Below, one piece after another: positions 58,189 through 64,000 of a DNA stretch of 64,000 nt (the stretch's first letter is position 1; each line of letters begins with the position of its first letter). The notes under the pieces were generated by a model. That model did not search any database and was not told where the DNA came from. It worked only from the letters and a program-made list of their open reading frames with translations. The translations under genes were made by a program, and so were the position numbers. The DNA lies in contig CAVWNS010000003.1 of NCBI GenBank assembly GCA_963756495.1, positions 248,001-312,000 on the forward strand, given 5' to 3'. Origin of the DNA: DATFDN01 sp963756495. GTDB lineage: Bacteria; Pseudomonadota; Alphaproteobacteria; Acetobacterales; Acetobacteraceae.

Positions 58189-60044
58189 CGCGCTGCAAGT
58201 CGGGCCGATCGCAGCGGCGCTGCGCCAGCGGTTGTTCCCAACCATCACGCGCTGGAACCGGCTCGAAGCCCGGCCGCGCACGCCGAGCTTCGAGCGCGCG
58301 TTGCAGGCGGAAATTCGCGACCCGCTCTGGCTGCTGACGAAGCAATGGCAGATGGGCGAGTTCCGTGGCTCGGACGCCGGCTCGCCCACTTTCGCCAAGT
58401 TGCAGATCGCCCTTACCAGGCTCACCAAATATCAGCCCGCATCGCTCGCGACGCAGGCATTCGAGCAGGACGTGCCGCTCGAAGCCAAGGTCGAGCGCCG
58501 CCCCGTCCCGCTCACCCGCGCCGGGCGGCCGATCGCGTTCGACCTGCGCCTGGCGATGGGGCGCGAGTGGCTGCGCAGGATTCTGCCGATCGGCCCTTAC
58601 CGGGCCGCTTCCATCGCGGCCTATCCGATCGCCGCGCCGGATCCGACCAAGCCTGAAGACGCCGAGTTCTGCGCCCATCAGGAGGTCTGGCAGGTGCTGG
58701 CGGCTGTGGCCGGGCGGGCCATGGATGGCGGCCTGCTGCTGCAGCACCTCTCCGCCAACCCGGCCAACCATGCTTATGACGGTGTCGCTGGCATCTCCGC
58801 CGGAGATTTTGCCGCCATCGACGCGGCTGCGACTGCGTTCCAGGCCTGGTTTGGGCGCCTGTTGCTGCAGCCTCCGCCAGCGGGCGACAATGCCTGGGTC
58901 CCGGAACGGCTCGAATACCAATTTGCGGCCTCCGCCCCCGAGCCCGGCGGCGGCGAAAAAGTCTACGTGGCCGATGAGTTCTACCAGGACCGGCTCGAAT
59001 GGTACAGCTTCGACGTGGACGCCGCCCAGGCGGCACTGGGTGCTGTGACCGGCTCCGGCGTGACCGGGCTGCCGCCGCAGATCACCCGGGCCATGATCCC
59101 GACGCCGGTCTCGTTCTCCGGCCAGCCGAACACGCGCTGGTGGACGTTCGAGGATAGCCGCACGAATTTCGGCGACATCGACGCGAACACGACCGACCTC
59201 GCCAAACTGCTCTTCATGGAGTTTGCGCTCGTCTACTCCAACGATTGGCTCGTCATCCCCTTCACGTTGCCTGCCGGCGCAGTCGCGACGGTGAACGGGC
59301 TGGTCGTTACCAACGTCTTCAACGAGCAGTTCTTGATCACCGCCGCCGGCAGCGGGGCAGACGCCAGCTGGCAGCGCTGGAGCATGTTCACCGTGAACGT
59401 GCTGCACGCGACCGGAGCGGCGGCGGACACCAGTCTGTTGCTGCCACCCACGCTCGCGAAAATCCAGCGCAGCCCGGCCCAGGAAGACGTCATGCTGCTC
59501 CGTGACGAAATGGCCAACATGGTGTGGGGCGTCGAGGCCACGGTCGCTCTGGCCAGCGGCGAGCCGAAGCGGGGGCTCGAGGCCGCCCGGGAGACGCTTG
59601 CCTTCTACACGCAGCTCCTTGCGACCCAACTCGGCGGGCCGCCGCCCCCGCCACCGCCCGCCAAGGCACCGATCCGCTACAAGGTCATGAGCACGGTCCC
59701 GGAAAACTGGATCCCGTTCATCCCGGTCCACGTGCCAGGCAGCAACCGCGAGATCCAGCTGCAACGCGCCGCCTTGCCGCGCATCCTGGAAGGCGATCCC
59801 AACCCGCCAGTGAAAGTTCAGCCGCTCACCGCGCTGCTGCGCGGCAGCTTTGGACCGGACCCCGGCTGCACCCTACTTCCTGGCCGAGGAAGAAGTGCTC
59901 CGGGCCGGCACCCGCGTGCTCCAAACCTTCGAGCGGACGCGCTGGACCGACGGCCGTGTCAATACTTGGCTGCGTGCGATCCGCCAAACCGGCCGTGGCG
60001 AGGGATCGAGCGGGCTGGCTTTTGATACGCTGGAGAACACCTAA
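58181..60044 (+). CDS. Operon protein E: ~620-aa protein of unknown family, one frame change
   Basis: It overlaps gene D by 8 nt. IRDPLWLLTKQWQMGEFRG near residue 45 is a motif I recall from uncharacterised proteins in several phyla. WYSFDVDAAQAALG, LLFMEFALVYSNDWLVIPFT and a proline run (GGPPPPPPPAKAP, ~residue 490) follow. Near 59868 one extra base breaks the frame. Removing it gives DPGAPYFLAEEEVLRAGTRV and reaches TAA at 60044. It is the last gene of the operon. Confidence 0.78.
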
Positions 60045-60316
60045 TCTTGCACTTCATCAAGTCCTGATGTCTCGGCCCGGTCCGGGGCGCATCAATCGGG
60101 AGAGTGAAAAGGTGCGGGAACAAGCCGGAATGCGAATGTCTGCTTCGCCATCTGAGCCTGCACGAAGCTGCCATTCCGCTTCCGGCCAAGACCGGCCGCG
60201 GACGGAATGTCTGATCTGCGCAAAGCTCATCCTCGAAGCGGAAAGGCTGCTCTCCACCCGAAGCGGTCATCAGACTGGGCGGCTGGTATAAGGCCCGCAA
60301 TGTGGCCTCACATTGC
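60045..60316 (+). other. 272-bp spacer after the operon
   Basis: No gene with a ribosome site is visible. The stretch is repetitive in GCGGAAAGGCTGC/CATTCCGC-type words often seen around transposon relics. No clear terminator hairpin with a U-run follows the gene E stop. Confidence 0.5.
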
Positions 60317-60320
60317 CTAG

Positions 60321-61440
60321 CACTACAGTTGCATTCTTCGTTTCAGGTGCGCGCGTTGAGCGGCCGCCTGGTGGGCGCGTCGCAACAGTGACCAGGCGAT
60401 GATGTGGACGGGGTGGATGCGTTGCTGTACGAGCCGGATGGCGATCCGGCGGATCTCCTGGATGACCAGCGGATGAGGCCGGGCGCGTCCGGGCGGTCCG
60501 CAGCAGCGTTTTGGGGGGTGTCGACCTGTTCGCGTGATGGCGGATCGTCGCCCTCATGGCAAACGCCAGCATCACCAGCGAGACGTGGCGATGCCAGCCG
60601 TGCCAGGAACGGGTCTCGTTATGGTCGAGGCCGAACTCGGTCTTGGCGGTCTCGAAGCTGTCCTCGATGCCCTCCGGCCGTCTTCCACCGGCTTTGCGGG
60701 TGGAACCTTGACGGCCTCCGCCCAGCGGTGCCCCTCGACCGCGACCAGCCTGTCGATGCGGGTCCCGGCTGGGCACCCTGTGGTGAAGAACGCACATGCA
60801 CCGTCAGCGATATCGCGCCGGATCAGCACGCCGCGTGTCCACAGGCCGGCACTCTCGCCGCCGAACTCATCAGCCTCGAGGTCAGCCAGTTCGAGATACG
60901 TCCGGCTCTTCGGCAAATAGAGCGCGCGGTCGATGAAGGCATGGCTATGCCGCGATGCGTAGGCCGCGAACACACCGATCTGGCAGTTGGTGATCTTGCC
61001 CGCAGACCCCGTGTATTTGCCGCGCCACCCCGCAGGACGCCTTGCCCTCCTTGAGAAAGCCGGTCTCGTCGATCACCAGCACCGCCTCCGCATCGGCCAG
61101 CGTCTCCAGCGCATAGGCGCGCACGATATCGCGCAGGGCATCCGCCTCCCAGCGGCCGCGACCGAGGATCGCCTGCTGACGCCACGCTCCAGGGTCGCCC
61201 GCGGCCTCGGCGCGCATCCATCCAGTCTTGCGCCGCTCAGGTCCAAGCAGCCCCATCCAGGAACAGGTCCGCCGAGGCCGCCACCCGCTCCTGCGTGAAC
61301 GAGGGACGCATGCGCGCTTTGACGTCCCGCAGTGACGAGGTCCACAACTCCAGCGTCGTCTCGATCGAGGCATCCGCCATCCAGCACTCTAAGCCACGCC
61401 GGAGTGACGCACCAGACCCCTCAGAAATGCAACTGTAGCG
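60321..61440 (-). mobile_element. IS701-family element with CTAG target duplication
   Basis: The ends are inverted: CACTACAGTTGCATT at 60321 and the reverse complement of CGCTACAGTTGCATT at 61440 (14 of 15 bp). CTAG occurs directly outside both ends (60317–60320 and 61441–61444), the YTAR-type 4-bp duplication typical of IS701. Confidence 0.9.
60323..61380 (-). pseudogene. IS701-family transposase with several frame changes
   Basis: The start is MADASIETTLELWTSSLRDV at 61380. RGRWEADALRDIVRAYALET and VLVIDETGFLKEGKASCGVA (first catalytic Asp) follow. A further frame has VFAAYASRHSHAFIDRALYL. The end of the gene (SWHGWHRHVSLVMLAFAM) is in yet another frame and reaches TAG at 60323–60325, inside the terminal repeat. 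At least three frame changes are needed, so it is inactive unless these are errors. Confidence 0.85.
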
Positions 61441-61562
61441 CTAGGTGGCCAGGGTATGGCACATAGTGGCCAAGACAACCGCTTTTCGACGCGCCATGTT
61501 GCTAATGAGTAGCTGAGACTTATTCGATGAACGGGAAGCTTTCCGTAAGCTCCTGAAATCGT

Positions 61563-61609
61563 TGGAGCGGGCGAAGGGATTCGAACCCTCGACCCCAACC
61601 TTGGCAAGG
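61563..61609 (-). tRNA. 3' fragment of tRNA-Gly(GCC), att-like site
   Basis: The minus strand from 61609 reads CCTTGCCAAGG (anticodon loop with GCC), a variable loop, the T-arm GAGGGTTCGAATCCCTT and an acceptor 3' strand CGCCCGCTCCA with encoded CCA. The D-arm, 5' acceptor strand and 5' half of the anticodon stem are missing; the sequence before it does not fold as tRNA. A 47-nt tRNA 3' end followed by island genes is the classic product of integrase-mediated insertion. The element should extend to the right of 61609. Confidence 0.85.
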
Positions 61610-61688
61610 CAAGACGAGCCAAGTGATTTCAGCCGCTTAGAGTAGCACCTCCCAGCAAACCACGCACGGAACACCAAGGGGATAGCCG

Positions 61689-63755
61689 GTGTTGCGTGCT
61701 AGCAGCGTGTTACCAGACGACGGTTCAAGGGTCGAGGCCGAAGCGGGACTGACGATTGCCGCCCTCGCCGCAACTCGCCGATGGGTTGCGTGGCAGACCG
61801 AAGACCGACCGAAGGGGGCGCCGACCAAAACTCCCTACGCGCCCGGCGGCCGGAAGGCGGAGGCGGACGACCCCGCCACCTGGGGCACGCGGGCCGAGGC
61901 CGAGGCGCGGGCAGCTCTGCTCCCCCGCCCCTATGGCGCCGGTGGCGTCGGGATCGAGCTGGGCGAGCTGCGGGACGGGCGCGGTATCGGCGGCATAGAC
62001 CTCGACAGCTGCCGCACGGCCAATGGCGCAGTCGAGCCCTGGGCGGCCGAGGTCATACAGCGGTTCGCCAGCTACGCCGAGGTATCGCCGAGCGGGTCTG
62101 GCGTGAAGGTGTTCTTCGCCTATGACGCCGCGACCCTCCCCGAGTTGCGCCGGGTGATGGGCACCGAGACCGGGCGGCAGTGGAAGCGGCGCACCGGAGC
62201 CGACCACCCGCCGGCAATCGAGGTGTACCTCAGCGGGCGGTTCTTCGCGGTCACGGACCAGCGGCATGGGGATCGCCCGGCCGAGCTTCGGCGGATCCCG
62301 CACGACACGCTGCTGTGGTTGATCCGGGACGCCGGGCCGGCTTTGCGCGGCAAGTTCGGGAAGGCCGCCCCCGGCACGGGCAACGATCGGTCGCGCAGCG
62401 CCGTCGCGTTCCGCAAGGGCGCCGGCTTGCGGCGAGCTGGCCTGACATTCGAGGAGATGTGCACCGGCCTGCGCACCGACCCCGAGACGGCGGACTGGTG
62501 CCGCGAAAAAGGCGACGCCAACGGCGGCCGGGAAATGCGTCGCATCTGGGAGAAGGCCGGCGCACGGGAATGGCTCGACCGTGCGCAGTGCAACGAGGAT
62601 GGCAACCCGCGCTCGAATCTCGCCAACGTCATGCTGGCGCTGCGCGAGGCGCCGGAGCTGCGCAACGTGTTCGCCCACGACGACATGCTCCGGGCACCGC
62701 TGCTCGTGAAGCCACCCCCCGGCGGCCTGGGCGACCTGCCGCGCCCGGTGCGCGACGCCGACGTGACCGCCGTCCAGGAGTGGTTGCAGCTTGTCGGGCT
62801 GGCCAGCGTGGCCGAGGGAACCGTCCACCAGGCGGTGAGCCTCCGGGCGACCGAGCGGGCTTTCCATCCGGTGCGGGGCTATCTGAACGGGCTGCGTTGG
62901 GATGGCGAGCGGCGGCTTGCGGGTTGGCTCAATGCCTACCTAGGGGTCGATCATTCCGAGTACGCGAAGGCTATCGGGACCATGTTCTTGATCGCGATGA
63001 CGGCACGCATCTTGCGGCCCGGCTGCAAGAGCGACTACATGCTGGTCCTGGAGGGACCACAGGGAGCCCGCAAATCGACCGCATGCGGCATCCTCGGCGG
63101 CACCTGGTTCTCCGACAACCTGCCCGATCTACGCGGCGACGGCGTGCGTGTGGCGCAGCATATCCGGGGAAAATGGCTGATCGAAGTTGCCGAGTTGTCG
63201 GCAATGGGCCGGGCGGAAAGCGCCGATCTGAAAGCGTTCCTTACCCGAACGGATGAGCGGTTCACGCCCAAGTATGGCCGGCGCGAGGTGATCGAGCCGC
63301 GCCAGTGCATCTTCGTGGGCACGACCAACCAGGCCGCGTATTTGAAGGACGAAACCGGCGGGCGACGGTTCTGGCCGGTGAAGGTCGGCGCGATAGACAC
63401 CGATGGGCTTGCGCGCGACCGGGACCAGCTCTTTGCCGAGGCGGTGGCTCTCTATCGCAAGGGCGCGAAGTGGTGGCCGGATCAAGCGTTCGAGGCCGAA
63501 CATATCCGTCCGGAGCAGGATGCCCGGTATGAAGCGGATGCCTGGGAACAGGCGATCGGAACCTTCTTGGGGACCGTCCGCCAGACCACTGTTCTTCAGG
63601 TGGCACGGGAGGCGTTGCTCATCGAGCTACCCAAGATCGGCACTGCCGATCAGCGGCGGATCGGTGCGGCACTTGAGCGGCTGGGGTGGACCAGAGGCAA
63701 GCGGACCCTGGACGGAAGGTGGTGGGTTCCGGCCGATGAGAGCCATGACGCATGA
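61689..63755 (+). CDS. Prim-pol/VapE-type primase-helicase of a genomic island
   Basis: The 688-aa protein has an N-terminal archaeo-eukaryotic primase-like domain. GIGIDLDS-like residues lie in GGIDLDSCRTANGAVEPW, with EVSPSGSGVKVFF and AIEVYLSGRFFAVT. The C-terminal virulence-associated-E helicase has Walker A GPQGARKST near residue 455, LIEVAELSAMGRAESADLKA and IFVGTTNQAAYLKDETGGRRF. Such fusions replicate phage satellites and integrated islands. Its position next to the tRNA fragment marks it as island cargo near one end. The ATG at 61689 lacks a strong ribosome site. Confidence 0.88.
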   Translation: MLRASSVLPDDGSRVEAEAGLTIAALAATRRWVAWQTEDRPKGAPTKTPYAPGGRKAEADDPATWGTRAEAEARAALLPRPYGAGGVGIELGELRDGRGIGGIDLDSCRTANGAVEPWAAEVIQRFASYAEVSPSGSGVKVFFAYDAATLPELRRVMGTETGRQWKRRTGADHPPAIEVYLSGRFFAVTDQRHGDRPAELRRIPHDTLLWLIRDAGPALRGKFGKAAPGTGNDRSRSAVAFRKGAGLRRAGLTFEEMCTGLRTDPETADWCREKGDANGGREMRRIWEKAGAREWLDRAQCNEDGNPRSNLANVMLALREAPELRNVFAHDDMLRAPLLVKPPPGGLGDLPRPVRDADVTAVQEWLQLVGLASVAEGTVHQAVSLRATERAFHPVRGYLNGLRWDGERRLAGWLNAYLGVDHSEYAKAIGTMFLIAMTARILRPGCKSDYMLVLEGPQGARKSTACGILGGTWFSDNLPDLRGDGVRVAQHIRGKWLIEVAELSAMGRAESADLKAFLTRTDERFTPKYGRREVIEPRQCIFVGTTNQAAYLKDETGGRRFWPVKVGAIDTDGLARDRDQLFAEAVALYRKGAKWWPDQAFEAEHIRPEQDARYEADAWEQAIGTFLGTVRQTTVLQVAREALLIELPKIGTADQRRIGAALERLGWTRGKRTLDGRWWVPADESHDA

Positions 63756-63889
63756 CGCACCATGACGCATTTTCCTTCGAGGTCATGGAGGGAAGAACAG
63801 ATAGGGGACATAGCAGTACACGGGGGAGCGCAAGGGGGGTCCAATCAGCACAGAGGCAAAATGCGTCATGGTGCGTCATGCGTCATGGC
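63742..63889. repeat. 32-bp perfect inverted repeat made of TGACGCA iterons
   Basis: The left arm (63742–63773) begins GCCATGACGCATGACGCACC and the right arm (63858–63889) is its exact reverse complement; 84 bp separate them. Each arm has three ATGACGCA-type units. The left arm covers the end of the primase gene, and the right arm covers the likely start of the next gene. Iterons next to a replication gene suggest an origin or an autoregulatory operator. Confidence 0.9.
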
Positions 63890-64000
63890 CGCCCTGGACG
63901 CCCTCGCCGGGCAGGTAGTCCGTCTCTGTCCGGACCGTCGCGATCCGGAGCGGTTCCACGCCGACAAGAGCGAGATCGCGGCCGAGCTACGCCGGCTGGC
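63885..64000 (+). CDS. Small island protein, cut by the window end
   Basis: From the ATG at 63885 the frame stays open and reads MAALDALAGQVVRLCPDRRD then PERFHADKSEIAAELRRL. The RDPERFHxxKxEIAxxLRRL pattern recurs in small proteins of alphaproteobacterial prophages and islands, as I recall; its function is unknown. An upstream in-frame ATG at 63861 lies inside the inverted repeat. The 3' end is outside the window. Confidence 0.6.
   Translation, partial: MAALDALAGQVVRLCPDRRDPERFHADKSEIAAELRRL

Noticed and set aside
44971..60044. Operon as an extracellular contractile injection system or tailocin
   Set aside because: No sheath, tube, spike, baseplate or AAA+ remodelling proteins are recognisable; the proteins do not match phage-tail families by motif.
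61563..61609. Complete tRNA gene on the minus strand
   Set aside because: The sequence upstream cannot form a D-arm or pair with the acceptor 3' strand; only the 3' half is present.

Overview
The window is high-GC alphaproteobacterial chromosomal DNA. The gene orders yebC–ruvCAB–ybgC–tolQRAB and zapA–6S RNA–5-formyl-THF cyclo-ligase, a class I (archaeal-type) fructose-bisphosphate aldolase and PdxJ fit Rhodospirillales, probably Acetobacteraceae. That placement is inference; there is no rRNA here to confirm it.

Positions 1–33.5 kb are mostly housekeeping and catabolic genes. An IS630-type element lies at the left edge. It is followed by a thiamine-diphosphate enzyme, an SDR, a DsbA-like protein, an SRPBCC protein and MetY. 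The Tol/Ruv operon runs on the minus strand (6965–13227). A frame-disrupted Mrr-type restriction gene sits between ruvC and yebC. Next come cell-division and central-metabolism genes (zapA, fba, thiE, pdxJ, an OsmC-like gene), then an MFS transporter with an HpcH/HpaI aldolase, and an LrgB/LrgA remnant joined by a deletion to a second aldolase 3' fragment. A sedolisin (S53) gene with a lectin-like propeller tail carries an in-frame amber codon. A BTAD regulator is followed by DUF35, thiolase and CaiB genes, all frame-disrupted.

Positions 33.5–44.7 kb are a mobile-element graveyard. It holds an IS4 fragment, a DUF1214 fragment, a DDE transposase IS, an IS630 whose precise insertion can be reversed on paper, a DUF6878 fragment, a large plasmid-type ParB, the 5' end of a group II intron, an IS481 element, a truncated IS630 and an IS66 with a 9-bp target duplication.

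Positions 44971–60044 carry the most interesting content: a five-gene, same-strand, translationally coupled operon of very large proteins (about 383, 1140, 1095, 1781 and 620 aa). The first has a caspase/CHAT-like His…Cys arrangement, the second resembles DUF6603 proteins, and the other three belong to no family I can name. The operon lies between the IS66 and an IS701-type element that carries a CTAG duplication.

Positions 61.5–64 kb are the end of a genomic island. The 3' 47 nt of a tRNA-Gly(GCC) gene form an att-like site, followed by a prim-pol/VapE-type primase-helicase. A perfect 32-bp inverted repeat built from TGACGCA iterons lies at the 3' end of that gene.

Many genes, including ones expected to be functional or essential (ruvB, ybgC, tolR, tolA), are interrupted by one-base frame changes, mostly +1 and often next to a GCA/TGC trinucleotide. 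I mark these as pseudogenes only in the formal sense; sequencing or assembly error is at least as likely as decay.
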